Below are positions 1 through 9,113 of a DNA stretch of 33,388 nt, piece after piece. The stretch is from Prevotella sp. (GTDB lineage Bacteria > Bacteroidota > Bacteroidia > Bacteroidales > Bacteroidaceae): the NCBI GenBank assembly GCA_017474515.1, contig JAFVHN010000046.1, positions 1 to 33,388 of the forward strand. The letters are read 5' to 3'. A program made the translations under genes and the position numbers. The notes beneath the pieces were generated by a model that saw only the letters and a program-made list of their open reading frames with translations, was not told the DNA's origin and made no database searches. Every line of letters begins with the position of its first letter. The stretch's first letter is position 1.

Positions 1-11
1 CGCTCAACTTC

Positions 12-205
12 TTGGAGTTCAGGAGTTCAGGAGTTACAGGAGATAAAATGCTTTTAAATTATGAATTCTTAGTTATGAATTATGCACGGCAGCAAAAACT
101 CATAACTCATTACTCAAACTTAATAGTTCTGAAAACTCCCTCTTCGTCAGTTTGCTGAGGTCGGAAGTTTTGTCTGAACTCCTGAACTCCTGTAACTCCT
201 GAGCT
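12..205. repeat. Inverted pair of GGAGTTCA-type simple repeats
   Basis: Tandem copies of roughly GGAGTTCAG run forward at about 14-42, and the complementary form (CTGAACTCC type) runs at about 174-203, so the two blocks face each other across about 130 bp. Between them are 'aactcataactcattactc' type repeats. No open reading frame here looks like a gene. The same TCTGAACTCC string recurs at 12825-12834 and 29789-29821. The function is unknown; it reads as spacer DNA made of dispersed simple repeats. Confidence 0.6.
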
Positions 206-372
206 ACATCAACTTGAAAGTTGAGTTATTTTAATGCAAAGTTATGCCGTTTTTATTAAATATGTATTTAGTGTAAAGTGGAATTTGTTGCAGATAGTGT
301 GCAAACGATTACATGGCGTTGTGATAAGGGGTTTGTTGTAATGTTAAAAAGATTAAAAGAAAATGATGACGG

Positions 373-595
373 AACACTCGTTTTGTAAAGATTTTTCATA
401 AATATTTTTTCCGATGAAAAGTTTGACCGCAAATTTCAAGGAGAGATTTTGAAGTTTGAGGGGAGAAATCTTGAAGATCTCTCTCCGAAATTTGCGGTCA
501 AAACAGGCGATATTTTGAAGCTATTGATTATCAATGAGTTATAAAACCGGCGCATTTTTGCCGAAATTGTCAAGATTTTTTACCATTTTCCGAGT
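373..595 (+). repeat. Dispersed hairpin element, copy 1
   Basis: This is one of three related intergenic elements. The core is an imperfect inverted repeat with a left arm at about 421-450 (starts TTTGACCGCAAATTTC) and a right arm at about 475-504 (ends GAAATTTGCGGTCAAA), around a loop of about 24 nt containing GTTTGAGGGGAGA. Flanks with TTTTGTAAAGATTTTTC on the left and TTTTTTACCATTTTC on the right match those of the copy at 15510-15740 in the same orientation. An 8-bp inverted pair, AACACTCG at 373-380 and CGAGTGTT at 591-598, brackets this copy only. No protein is apparent. Confidence 0.8.
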
Positions 596-693
596 GTTAT
601 AAAAGTTTAAATTTTGGGGACCGAAACGATGTTTTCAATGGCTTTTAGTTTGTTTTTTTCATGTGCTCGGAAAGAGTTTTCCGGCCCTTCTTT

Positions 694-718
694 CACTTGG
701 AAATGAAAAGAAAAACAA
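694..718 (+). promoter_or_regulatory. 25-nt box shared with the PBP upstream region
   Basis: This box has 23 of 25 identities with the reverse complement of 15469-15493; the shared core is GGAAATGAAAAGAAAA. It starts 65 nt before the -7 box of lysS, while the second copy starts 56 nt before the -7 box of the PBP gene. It could be a regulator site, an upstream promoter element or a repeat remnant. The similarity is visible; the role is inference. Confidence 0.45.
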
Positions 719-758
719 TTTTTCACTTTTCACTTTTCTCTTTTACCTTATTTATTTG

Positions 759-766
759 TACCTTTG
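759..766 (+). promoter_or_regulatory. Bacteroidota-type -7 box for lysS
   Basis: TACCTTTG fits the Bacteroidota sigma-ABfr -7 consensus TAnnTTTG and lies 27 nt before the lysS ATG. The upstream -33 TTTG element is not clear. Confidence 0.65.
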
Positions 767-793
767 CACCAAATTTTGTTATTTTAACGACGT

Positions 794-2578
794 ATGAATA
801 TCTTAGAATTAAGTGAACAAGAAATAGGCAGGCGGCAAAGCTTGCAGGAACTGCGCAATATGGGCATCGACCCGTATCCCGCCGCCGAGTATGCAACCAA
901 TGCTTTTAGTGCAGACATCAGAAATAATTTCACCGATGGCCCGGAGGTTGCCGAAGGCGCTACGATGACTGAAGGCACGGAGGTGTGCATTGCCGGCCGC
1001 ATGATGAGCCGCAGGGTGATGGGTAAAGCCTCGTTTGTGGAGTTGCAGGACTCGAAAGGCCGCATACAAGTATATATCACCCGCGACGACATCTGCCCGG
1101 GCGACAACAAGGACCTTTATAATGTGGTGTTCAAGAAACTGCTCGATATCGGCGATTTCATCGGCGTAAAAGGCTTCGTGTTCCGCACGCAGACCGGCGA
1201 GATTTCCGTCCACGCCAAGGAGCTCACCCTGCTTTCGAAGAGCCTGAAGCCCCTGCCCATCGTGAAATACAAGGACGGCGTGGCCTACGACAAGTTCGAC
1301 GACCCTGAGTTGCGCTATCGCCAGCGGTATGTGGATTTGGTGGTGAACGACGGCGTGAAGGAAACCTTCCTCCAGCGTGCCACCGTGTTGCGCACCCTTC
1401 GCCGCGTGCTCGACGATGCCGGCTACACCGAGGTGGAGACGCCCACGCTTCAGAGCATTGCCGGCGGTGCCTCGGCGCGGCCCTTCATCACCCATTTCAA
1501 CGCCCTCGACCAGGACATGTACATGCGCATAGCCACCGAACTCTACCTGAAGAGGCTCATCGTGGGCGGCTTTGAGGGCGTCTATGAGATTGGCAAGAAC
1601 TTCCGCAACGAGGGCATGGACCGCAACCACAACCCCGAGTTCACCTGCATGGAACTCTACGTTCAATATAAGGACTACAACTGGATGATGTCGTTCACCG
1701 AGAAGTTGCTCGAAACCATCTGCATTGCCGTGAACGGCAAGGCCGAGCGCGAAATCGACGGCAACATCATCTCGTTCAAGGCTCCCTACCGCCGTCTGCC
1801 CATCCTTGAAGCCATTGAGGAAAAGACCGGCTTCGACTGCAACGGCAAGACGGAAGAGGAAATCCGCGCCTTCTGCAAGGAAAAAGGCATGGACGTTGAC
1901 GACACGATGGGGAAGGGCAAGCTCATCGACGAGCTGTTCGGCGAATTTTGCGAGGGCACTTTCATCCAGCCCACCTTCATCACCGACTATCCCGTGGAAA
2001 TGTCGCCGCTGACGAAGATGCACCGCTCGAAACCCGGCCTTACCGAGCGCTTTGAGCTGATGGTGAACGGCAAGGAATTGGCCAACGCCTATTCCGAGCT
2101 GAACGACCCCATTGACCAGGAGGAGCGCTTCGTGGAGCAGATGCGGCTGGCCGACAAAGGCGACGACGAGGCCATGGTCATCGACCACGACTTCCTTCGC
2201 GCCCTGCAATACGGCATGCCGCCCACCAGCGGCATCGGCATCGGCATCGACCGCCTGGTGATGCTCATGACGGGCAAGACGTTCATCCAGGAGGTGCTCT
2301 TCTTCCCGCAGATGAAACCCGAGAAGAAGGCTCCGCAGAGCACCGTGGCCGAATGGGCCGAGATTGGCGTGCCCGAGGAATGGGTGCCCGTATTGCGCAA
2401 GGCCGGCTTCAACCTCGTTCAGAACATCAGGGAGGAAAAGGCGCAGGGACTGCAACAAAAGATTGGTGAAATCGTGAAGAAATACAAACTCGACATGAAG
2501 AAACCGACGGTGGATGAAGTCCAGGCTTGGATAAGCCTCACCCCCGACCTCTCTCCAAAAGGAGAAGGGAGTAAATAG
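794..2578 (+). CDS. lysS: Lysyl-tRNA synthetase, class II
   Basis: Charges tRNA-Lys with lysine using ATP, in the cytoplasm. An N-terminal OB-fold anticodon-binding domain lies at about residues 60-150, followed by the class II catalytic domain. Motif 2 is [20 protein letters not shown] near residue 270, and motif 3 is [12 protein letters not shown] near residue 480. At 594 aa the protein is slightly longer than usual for the family. The last 13 residues ([13 protein letters not shown]) are encoded by a 42-bp intergenic-type repeat (2536-2577), so the native protein probably ended near VQAWIS. The ATG is preceded by a Bacteroidota promoter box. The next gene, gpsA, lies on the same strand about 220 bp away. 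Identification is firm. Confidence 0.98.
   Translation: MNILELSEQEIGRRQSLQELRNMGIDPYPAAEYATNAFSADIRNNFTDGPEVAEGATMTEGTEVCIAGRMMSRRVMGKASFVELQDSKGRIQVYITRDDICPGDNKDLYNVVFKKLLDIGDFIGVKGFVFRTQTGEISVHAKELTLLSKSLKPLPIVKYKDGVAYDKFDDPELRYRQRYVDLVVNDGVKETFLQRATVLRTLRRVLDDAGYTEVETPTLQSIAGGASARPFITHFNALDQDMYMRIATELYLKRLIVGGFEGVYEIGKNFRNEGMDRNHNPEFTCMELYVQYKDYNWMMSFTEKLLETICIAVNGKAEREIDGNIISFKAPYRRLPILEAIEEKTGFDCNGKTEEEIRAFCKEKGMDVDDTMGKGKLIDELFGEFCEGTFIQPTFITDYPVEMSPLTKMHRSKPGLTERFELMVNGKELANAYSELNDPIDQEERFVEQMRLADKGDDEAMVIDHDFLRALQYGMPPTSGIGIGIDRLVMLMTGKTFIQEVLFFPQMKPEKKAPQSTVAEWAEIGVPEEWVPVLRKAGFNLVQNIREEKAQGLQQKIGEIVKKYKLDMKKPTVDEVQAWISLTPDLSPKGEGSK
2536..2577 (+). repeat. 42-bp C-rich repeat inside the lysS 3' end
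   Basis: The repeat begins CCTCACCCCCGACCTCTCTC and contains an imperfect CTCTCC/GGAGA foldback. Its reverse complement recurs at 2759-2800 with 34 of 42 identities. It is read in frame as the lysS tail and supplies its stop codon region. Translated forms such as LTPxxSPxGEGS are a hallmark of this kind of dispersed repeat in Bacteroidota (from memory). Confidence 0.75.
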
Positions 2579-2758
2579 TGATGGCTGCCACTTTTAGAGG
2601 TTGATGTAGGCTATCACAACTCTTCGCAACAGGAAGAGCATTTCATATTCTTAGTCAACAGACCTAACGATGTTGCCATGAGCATTGGAACCATTATAAC
2701 AATTAGCGCCCTTCTGGTAAGGGAGTGAGGATGTTATGCGAATTGGAACAATTAAAAC
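2579..2758. other. lysS-gpsA spacer without a recognisable gene
   Basis: About 180 bp between two inverted copies of the 42-bp repeat. It contains two loosely similar segments (around CATTGGAACCATTATAACAA and AATTGGAACAATTAAAACTA). I see no convincing promoter or gene; it is probably repeat-derived spacer. Confidence 0.5.
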
Positions 2759-2800
2759 TATAAACTTCCCTCTCCCCTTGGAGAGGGGGCGGGGGTGAGG
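2759..2800 (-). repeat. 42-bp C-rich repeat, inverted copy before gpsA
   Basis: Inverted partner of 2536-2577 (34 of 42 identities). Its core, CTCTCCCCTTGGAGAG, is a compact hairpin. The GTG at 2795, a possible gpsA start, lies inside the repeat, which argues for the ATG at 2804. The hairpin next to the start codon could influence gpsA expression (inference). Confidence 0.75.
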
Positions 2801-2803
2801 CCT

Positions 2804-3799
2804 ATGTTCGACTGCGGAAGTATAGCTATTATTGGCGGCGGAAGCTGGGCAACGGCCATTGCCAAGATTGTGGTAGGGCACACCCACCACATCGGCTGGT
2901 ATATGCGCCGCGACGACCGCATAGAGGATTTCCGGCGCATGGGCCACAACCCGGCCTATCTCACCAGCGTGCATTTCGACATTGACGAGATAGATTTCTC
3001 GAGCGACATCAACAAAATCGTACAAAACTACGACACCCTTGTCTTTGTGACGCCGTCGCCCTATTTGAAGAACCACCTGAAGAAGCTCAAGACGCGCATC
3101 AAGGACAAGTTCATCATCACCGCCATCAAGGGCATCGTGCCCGAGGACAACCTCACCTGCTCGGAATATTTCCACCAGGTCTATGACGTGCCCTACGGCA
3201 ACCTGGCCTGCATAGGCGGTCCGAGCCATGCCGAGGAGGTGGCCCTTGAAAGGTTGTCGTATCTCACCATAGGCTGTGCCGACCGCGAGAAGGCGGAGAG
3301 CTTTGCCGAGCTTATTGCCAGCGACTTCATCAAGACAAAGACCTCGAGCGACGTTATAGGCATTGAATACTCGTCGGTGCTGAAAAACGTCTATGCCATT
3401 GCCGCCGGCATCTGCTCGGGCCTGAAATACGGCGACAATTTCCAGAGCGTGCTCATGTCGAATGCCGTGCAGGAAATGAACCGCTTCCTCAACAACATCC
3501 ACCCCATCGACCGCAATATCAACGACTCGGTGTATATGGGCGACCTGCTGGTGACGGGCTATTCCAATTTCTCGCGCAACAGGACTTTCGGCACCATGAT
3601 AGGCAAGGGCTACAGCGTGAAGTCGGCGCAGATAGAAATGGAAATGATTGCCGAGGGCTTCTTCGGCACGAAGTGCATGAAGGAAATCAACCGCCACCGC
3701 CATGTCAACATGCCCATTCTCGACGCCGTTTACAACATTCTCTATGAGCGCATCTCGCCTCAGATAGAAATAAAGCTGCTAACCGACTCTTTCCGATAA
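2804..3799 (+). CDS. gpsA: Glycerol-3-phosphate dehydrogenase [NAD(P)+]
   Basis: Reduces dihydroxyacetone phosphate to sn-glycerol-3-phosphate for phospholipid synthesis, in the cytoplasm. The N-terminal Rossmann fold shows IAIIGGGSWATAIAKIV, followed by DTLVFVTPSPYL. The conserved substrate lysine region is SSVLKNVYAIAAGICSGLKYGDN, and FSRNRTFG lies further on. The length of 331 aa is normal. The frame stays open upstream to a GTG at 2795, but that codon sits in a repeat, so I chose the ATG at 2804. The next gene starts 1 nt after this stop, suggesting co-transcription. In many Bacteroidales lysS-gpsA is followed by pgi (from memory); here it is followed by unrelated genes. Confidence 0.95.
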   Translation: MFDCGSIAIIGGGSWATAIAKIVVGHTHHIGWYMRRDDRIEDFRRMGHNPAYLTSVHFDIDEIDFSSDINKIVQNYDTLVFVTPSPYLKNHLKKLKTRIKDKFIITAIKGIVPEDNLTCSEYFHQVYDVPYGNLACIGGPSHAEEVALERLSYLTIGCADREKAESFAELIASDFIKTKTSSDVIGIEYSSVLKNVYAIAAGICSGLKYGDNFQSVLMSNAVQEMNRFLNNIHPIDRNINDSVYMGDLLVTGYSNFSRNRTFGTMIGKGYSVKSAQIEMEMIAEGFFGTKCMKEINRHRHVNMPILDAVYNILYERISPQIEIKLLTDSFR

Positions 3800-3800
3800 A

Positions 3801-4667
3801 GTGAAAAAACCGCCGCTTTATGTCCTGCTTTTGCTGGCATTGTTGTCGGCACCGTGGAAGGTGCTGGGCCAGACAATACTCGACAGCCTCTATGTCGTGG
3901 TGACCATCCAGCCCAACGGCGACGGCAAGATAGTTGAAAAGCGCATGATGCACGTGGGGCAGGAAGGCACCGAGCTCTTCATTCCGGTGAACAGGCTCGA
4001 CGCCCAAAGTCGCCTCAGCGGTTTCAAGGTGTTCGACGAACACGGAGAACTCTATTACGAGTATGTTTCGGACTGGGAGTCGCTTCGGTCGCGCGACCAG
4101 AAAACCTTGAAATGCAGCATTGTGCCTGGCGACGACAACTCCTTTGAACTATGTTGGGGAATGGGTCACGACGGCCTGCGCACCTATTGGGTCAGCTACA
4201 CCATTACGAACCTTGTGCGCAGCTTCAGCGATGTTGACGGGTTCAAGCGCGAGCTGGTGGCCCCCGGCGGCTTTCCTTTGCCACGCTACACCAAGGTCAT
4301 CATTACCAAGGACGGCGAGGAATTGAAAAAAGAAGATGTTGAGGTAGGCGGCGGAGGATTTAACGGCGACGTCCACTTTGGCAATGTCAGCGTGGTGGCA
4401 GAAAGCAAAATACCCATGACGGAAAACGACTCCATACTGGTGAGCTGTAAATTCCGCAAAGGCATCTTCAACCCACAGTTGGTGAGCGACATGACCTTCG
4501 ATGAGGTATATACAAATACGCCGCTACCACATTATAATAATATAATAGGCGCCGTCAAGACATTGGGCACACTGGCGAAGGCCGCCGTTCTTGCCGTCAT
4601 AGCAGCTGTGGCCGCCCTGTTTGCCTTCGTGGTGCTGATGAAACGGAAAAAGGAAACAAATAAATAA
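3801..4667 (+). CDS. DUF2207-like single-pass membrane protein
   Basis: A 288-aa protein with a signal peptide (MKKPPLYVLLLLALLSAPWKVLG), an extracytoplasmic domain of about 230 residues, and one C-terminal membrane helix (about 258-280) ending in the basic tail KRKKETNK. The domain opens with a 'V.IQPNGDGKIVEKRMM' strand pattern that resembles the N-terminal part of DUF2207 membrane proteins; this family call is tentative and no function is known. The start is GTG, forced by the gpsA stop 1 nt upstream, with no in-frame ATG before the signal sequence. It ends 8 nt before the secreted protease gene, so gpsA, this gene and the protease probably form one transcript. Confidence 0.6.
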   Translation: MKKPPLYVLLLLALLSAPWKVLGQTILDSLYVVVTIQPNGDGKIVEKRMMHVGQEGTELFIPVNRLDAQSRLSGFKVFDEHGELYYEYVSDWESLRSRDQKTLKCSIVPGDDNSFELCWGMGHDGLRTYWVSYTITNLVRSFSDVDGFKRELVAPGGFPLPRYTKVIITKDGEELKKEDVEVGGGGFNGDVHFGNVSVVAESKIPMTENDSILVSCKFRKGIFNPQLVSDMTFDEVYTNTPLPHYNNIIGAVKTLGTLAKAAVLAVIAAVAALFAFVVLMKRKKETNK

Positions 4668-4675
4668 AAACAATC

Positions 4676-7600
4676 ATGATGAAAAAACTCTTTAAGAAAA
4701 CTACGGTGTTGTTTGTCGCAATGCTGGCATGCTTTCCTCTGGCCGTCATGGCCCAGATTGATGCCTCCGACAAACTGTCTGTAAGCACGCAGATGTTCCT
4801 TGATGAGCTTGAAGGCCGTACCTCATTCAAGAAGAGCACACCCGCCCCAAACATCGGCCATCCCCGCCAGAATGCACCCCGCATGAGGGAACGGGGGAAG
4901 AACCGGCCGGGCATGTTTGCCTCGCCCGACACCATCGACGGCAAGGCCTACATCTCTGCCTTCATACGTCTTGACAACAACAAGGACCTTAGTGCCCTTG
5001 AAGCCCTTGGCGTGAAGGTGGGCGCAAAGTTCGACAATGGCCTCATCACCGCCGACATCCCCGTGGAGAACGTCAGGCAGGTGGCTGCCCTGGCCAACGT
5101 GAGCAGCGTCAATGTGGCCACCGTCATGCGCATGCAAACCGACAAGGCACGTCAGTACACCAACACCGACGACGTGCTCACCCTCTCGCCCGACGCCATC
5201 CGTGCAGGATTGCCCAATAGCTACGACGGCACCGGCGTGCTGCTCGGCATCATCGACAGCGGCATAGACTTCCAGCATGTGGCCTTCAAAGACAAAAACG
5301 GCAACAGCAGGATTAAGGGTGCCTACGTCTATGACGGCTGGAACACCAAGACCTACACCTCCGTGAGCGACACTGAACCCACCACCGACAACGATGAGGA
5401 AGACCACGGCACCCACACCAGCTCGACGGCGGGCGGCTCCAGTGTCGTTGTCAGTGGAAGCAGTGTCACCGTGACCGACAACCACGGTTCGGCCACCTAT
5501 GGCGGCATGGCTCCCGGCGCCGACCTTTACCTTTGCGGACTTAGTTCACTGGTGAGCACCAAGATTGCCGAGAGTTTTCAGAAAATCATCAATTATGCCG
5601 ACTCCCACAACATGCCCGTAGTGGTGAGCAATAGCTGGGGCTCACAGGGCGGCGCCCACGACGGCTCGGGCGACCTGGCCAGTGTTATCAACCAGTATTT
5701 CAACGACAACAAGCCCAACCACATCTGCCTCTTTGCCTCGAGCAACGACGCCGGACAGGCACCGGCTTCCGAGGGAGGAGGTTTCCACTTCTGCGGCACC
5801 ACGTCGAAAAACAATCCCCTGGGAAGCATCTTCAGGTATGCCTACGGCTACGATGACAACGGCTACTACTACGACGGAGCCATTGACGCGTGGACACGCT
5901 CGTCGTTCACTGGAAGCCTGGCATGCCGAATCTTTGTTCTCGATGCCAACAACGGCAACGTGCTCACCTCGGTGGAGAAAACCACTTCGGGCAACGTGAG
6001 CGGACTCTCAAGCTATTACTCCGGAACCCTTAGCGTCAATTTCTATTCTTCAAACGGAAAAAAACAAGTGAAGGTGTCAGCAAGCAATCTCAGTTCAAGG
6101 AGCTACGGAGGCTATACCCTTGCCGTGCAATTCTATCCCACCGGCAACAGCAGCACGTTCATCGACGTGTGGAGTGAGGACTATGCCTATTTCACCAATT
6201 ACCTTACCACGCCGGGCTATACCTGGACGCAAGGTTCCGACGACATGAGCGTCAGCGACGATGCCACCGTGGCCAATGTCATCTCCGTAGGTGCCTACGT
6301 TTCCAAGACCAGCGTGAAGGACTACCGCAACAGGACATACAGCATCTCGGGAACGGTGGGCGACATCGCCGACTTCTCAAGCTATGCCACCGCCGACCAA
6401 AGTCCCACGGGCATTGCTTATCCCTGGATTTCGGCTCCCGGTTCCACTGTTGTGGCCGCCGTCAACCATTTCGACACCTCGGGAGCAACGAGTTATATCA
6501 ACGGCAACAGTAGTAACTACGGCCTGTACCGCGTCAATAGCAACACCACCAATCCCTACGGCAACATGAGCGGCACGTCGATGGCCACCCCCGTGGCCGC
6601 CGGTATCGTGGCCCTGTGGTTGCAGGCCGCCAACGACAACGGCGCACAGCTCAACACCTCTGAGGTGAAGCGCATTATGCAGGCCACCGCTATCAACGAC
6701 TCCTGGACCACCACCGGTGCCAACGCCTCGCACTTTGGCAATGGCAAGATAGACGCTTTGGGTGGCATACAGGAAATTCTCAACAACACCTGCTCGCCAC
6801 TCATTACCGCCGAGCCCGCCGAACTGCAGTTTGAGGGCTTTGCCACAAGAAGTTACACACAGACGGTCAACGTCTCCGGCCTGCGCTTGCGCGGCGACGT
6901 CACGCTCACCATCGAGGGCGACGAGTGCTTCACCGTGGAGCCTTCCGTCATTTCGCCCGAAGACAAAACGCTCGAAGCCGAGGTCACCGTCACCTGGTCA
7001 CCCCTCGAGGCCGGCACTTCCGCAGCAAGCCTTGTCATCACCACCCAGGATGCAGAGCCCGTCACCATCGCCCTTTCAGGCAATGCCGAGGCGACCCTTC
7101 CCGCACTCATCATCCCCTCGACAGAAATCAGTTTCAACACGAAGACAGGGGCCGCTCAGGAACGCACGTTCAACATTGGCGGACGCTTTGTAACTGAGCC
7201 TGTTACCCTGACACTTGACGACCCGACCGGACTCTTTGCCATCGACCGCGAGGAAATCCCTGCCGACGAAATCAACGAGGAGGCCACCGCCGCCGTCGTC
7301 CTTTCCTTCATGTCTGACGAGGAGAGCGAATATGCCGCAACCCTTACGGTAAGCACGCCGGGCGTGGAGCCTGTTGTTGTGCCCATCACGGCCAAGACCT
7401 TCAGTGGAGGCACCGCCGCCGACACGTTCCTCAACCTCCTCAGCTACGCCACTATCGACGATGTGGGATGGGACCAGACGGTCGTAGAGAACCTCTATGC
7501 CTACAACGAAGACGAGGAGAGCCGCACCGCCTGGCTCACCCTGCCCAGCTATGGCGCCTATATGTCGGCAAAGTCTGCCGACAATCCTCAACGCTGGATT

Positions 7601-8857
7601 TCCTACCACGGAACCACCAACGGCGGACAGTCCTGGGACGCCACCGACGTCTTCCAGGGCAGCGAAGCCTATTTCTCCGGTAGCGCACGATGCATGGCCG
7701 TCTCAAAGTCCACGAACGTCGTGGAGCAGACCCTTGCTTTCTATGTCACCGGATGCACCGCCGCCCGCGCCCTTGGCAAGAACACTAAGAATGCCAATGA
7801 CGACGTGCCCATCTCGCTGAGGGTTTATGAGTGTACGATGGGCGATGACGGCAATCCCGTGGCCGCCTCACAACCCCTCACCAGCGATGCCAACGGCACC
7901 GCCAAGGCCAATGTAACCCTCGCCGTGGAAGGTCTCGATCCTTCCGCCATCTATAAGGTTGAAGTCGGCCTCTACAGAAGCTATTTCTACGAGATTGCCC
8001 TTCAGATGGCATTGCCCGAGCCGCCCGTTCCCCAGCCTGAATATTGTGAACTCACCGTGGGCGAAAGCCAGATGGCAACCTTCCATGCCGAAAGCCAGCT
8101 GGACATCAGCGGCGAAACAGGGCTTACCGGCATCTATTATTGCTATGAGGTGGCCGACGGAGCAGTATTCCTGCGGCCTGTCGAGGGCGACATCCTGCCC
8201 GCCAACACCGCCGTTGTGGTGCGTGCCAACCCCGGCACCTACCAGCTGGAAAAGGTTTCTATAGAAGGCGTTGAAGATATTGCAGACAACCTGCTTATGG
8301 TCTTCTCGCCCGAACAGGAGGAAACCAATCCTGAAGGAAACACCGGCGATGACCCCAACACTGGTGATGATCCCGGCACTGGCGATGACCCCGGTACAGG
8401 TGATGACCCCGGTACAGGTGATGACCCCGGCACCGGCGATGACCCCGGTACAGGTGATGATCCCGGCACCGGTGACGATCCCGGCACCGGTGATGATCCC
8501 GGCACTGGCGATGACCCCGGCACCGGCGATGACCCCGGCACCGGCGATGATCCCATAACAGTCATTCTCACTTATGTCGATGACTCCGCTAACCCGCATT
8601 TCGCAGTCAGCGACCTTTCCTCTCTTTCGGAAGGAACCGTCTATCTCGCCTATTCCCCCGTGGTGGCTCCCAACCCCGCGAAACGCTTCTACCTCATTTT
8701 TGAGGGCGAGCACACCACGGTGCCCACTGCCATCAACAGCCTCACACAGGCCACTGCCGACGCTTATTGGTACACGTTGCAGGGCATCAGAATGGCAACA
8801 CGTCCCACGCAAAAAGGACTTTACATCCATCAGGGTAGAATCATCAGGGTGGAATAA
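4676..8857 (+). CDS. Secreted subtilisin-like (S8) serine protease with GDDP repeats
   Basis: A 1393-aa exported protease. It has a signal peptide (about 1-26, ending AVMAQ), an I9-like propeptide region (about 80-165), and an S8 catalytic domain (about 185-700). The catalytic triad is visible: Asp194 in IIDSGID, His244 in DHGTHT, Ser635 in SGTSMATP; Asn357 in SSNDAG is the probable oxyanion residue. A long insertion separates Asn357 and Ser635. Two beta-sandwich modules follow at about 705-805 and 810-910, then a module at about 1115-1350 interrupted by twelve GDDP hexapeptide units (about 1224-1293). The C-terminus (YTLQGIRMATRPTQKGLYIHQG) resembles type IX secretion sorting tails of Prevotella proteins, suggesting surface attachment or secretion; that is inference. 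Substrate unknown. It starts 8 nt after the upstream membrane protein. Confidence 0.92.
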   Translation: MMKKLFKKTTVLFVAMLACFPLAVMAQIDASDKLSVSTQMFLDELEGRTSFKKSTPAPNIGHPRQNAPRMRERGKNRPGMFASPDTIDGKAYISAFIRLDNNKDLSALEALGVKVGAKFDNGLITADIPVENVRQVAALANVSSVNVATVMRMQTDKARQYTNTDDVLTLSPDAIRAGLPNSYDGTGVLLGIIDSGIDFQHVAFKDKNGNSRIKGAYVYDGWNTKTYTSVSDTEPTTDNDEEDHGTHTSSTAGGSSVVVSGSSVTVTDNHGSATYGGMAPGADLYLCGLSSLVSTKIAESFQKIINYADSHNMPVVVSNSWGSQGGAHDGSGDLASVINQYFNDNKPNHICLFASSNDAGQAPASEGGGFHFCGTTSKNNPLGSIFRYAYGYDDNGYYYDGAIDAWTRSSFTGSLACRIFVLDANNGNVLTSVEKTTSGNVSGLSSYYSGTLSVNFYSSNGKKQVKVSASNLSSRSYGGYTLAVQFYPTGNSSTFIDVWSEDYAYFTNYLTTPGYTWTQGSDDMSVSDDATVANVISVGAYVSKTSVKDYRNRTYSISGTVGDIADFSSYATADQSPTGIAYPWISAPGSTVVAAVNHFDTSGATSYINGNSSNYGLYRVNSNTTNPYGNMSGTSMATPVAAGIVALWLQAANDNGAQLNTSEVKRIMQATAINDSWTTTGANASHFGNGKIDALGGIQEILNNTCSPLITAEPAELQFEGFATRSYTQTVNVSGLRLRGDVTLTIEGDECFTVEPSVISPEDKTLEAEVTVTWSPLEAGTSAASLVITTQDAEPVTIALSGNAEATLPALIIPSTEISFNTKTGAAQERTFNIGGRFVTEPVTLTLDDPTGLFAIDREEIPADEINEEATAAVVLSFMSDEESEYAATLTVSTPGVEPVVVPITAKTFSGGTAADTFLNLLSYATIDDVGWDQTVVENLYAYNEDEESRTAWLTLPSYGAYMSAKSADNPQRWISYHGTTNGGQSWDATDVFQGSEAYFSGSARCMAVSKSTNVVEQTLAFYVTGCTAARALGKNTKNANDDVPISLRVYECTMGDDGNPVAASQPLTSDANGTAKANVTLAVEGLDPSAIYKVEVGLYRSYFYEIALQMALPEPPVPQPEYCELTVGESQMATFHAESQLDISGETGLTGIYYCYEVADGAVFLRPVEGDILPANTAVVVRANPGTYQLEKVSIEGVEDIADNLLMVFSPEQEETNPEGNTGDDPNTGDDPGTGDDPGTGDDPGTGDDPGTGDDPGTGDDPGTGDDPGTGDDPGTGDDPGTGDDPGTGDDPITVILTYVDDSANPHFAVSDLSSLSEGTVYLAYSPVVAPNPAKRFYLIFEGEHTTVPTAINSLTQATADAYWYTLQGIRMATRPTQKGLYIHQGRIIRVE
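8345..8554 (+). repeat. 18-bp in-frame tandem repeat, 12 GDDP units
   Basis: Twelve consecutive units encode GDDP followed by a two-residue linker (NT once, GT ten times, then IT at the end of the block). Codons vary between GGC/GGT, GAT/GAC and CCC, so units are near but not exactly identical. The 18-bp period keeps the frame, so copy-number change by slippage would only lengthen or shorten an acidic linker. It is a coding minisatellite, not a CRISPR array. Confidence 0.95.
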
Positions 8858-8882
8858 GTGTTTTTGCTGAAAAGCGATATTC

Positions 8883-8913
8883 AAGAGGCATTCCGGTTGG
8901 GATGCCTCTTTTT
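8883..8913 (+). terminator. Intrinsic terminator after the protease gene
   Basis: A perfect 9-bp stem, AAGAGGCAT (8883-8891) with ATGCCTCTT (8902-8910), surrounds a 10-nt loop and is followed by T residues. It lies 25 nt past the protease stop. Confidence 0.85.
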
Positions 8914-9020
8914 AGTATGCTCACGTTTCTTCCAACTTCTTTATAGTTCAGAAGTTCAGACAAGTGTCGCAAATTCGCTGCCCTCCAGCGTTTTCATCCA
9001 TTATATCCTTTCAGTCCGGC

Positions 9021-9111
9021 CCAGTCCAGACGGCATCCGACTGCAGTCCAGACGGCATCCGACTGCAGTCCAACCCGCAGAAGGACTGGAGTCGTTTGCG
9101 GTCTGGACTGG
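9021..9111. repeat. 22-bp repeat array with inverted end, locus 1
   Basis: Two direct 22-bp units (9032-9053 and 9054-9075; core GCATCCGACTGCAGTCCA) are preceded by CCAGTCCAGAC (9021-9031) and followed by an inverted unit ending GTCTGGACTGG (9101-9111). The left 29 nt (9021-9049) and right 29 nt (9083-9111) are reverse complements at 25 of 29 positions, so the whole block can fold back. A related block is at 29071-29203. It lies between the protease terminator and the tkt promoter. Confidence 0.85.
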
Positions 9112-9113
9112 CA

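Noticed and set aside
809-2458. A 549-codon open frame antisense to lysS
   Set aside because: Mirror of a GC-rich synthetase gene. Its translation is rich in His/Val/Leu with no family motif, typical of an antisense shadow.
2651-3703. A 350-codon frame antisense to gpsA
   Set aside because: Shadow of gpsA; its C-terminal 'HPRPLSKGRGK' is only the complement of the C-rich repeat.
7868-8884. Minus-strand frame with a 'GAGVIAGAGVI' repeat
   Set aside because: Antisense translation of the GDDP repeat of the protease; not a separate gene.
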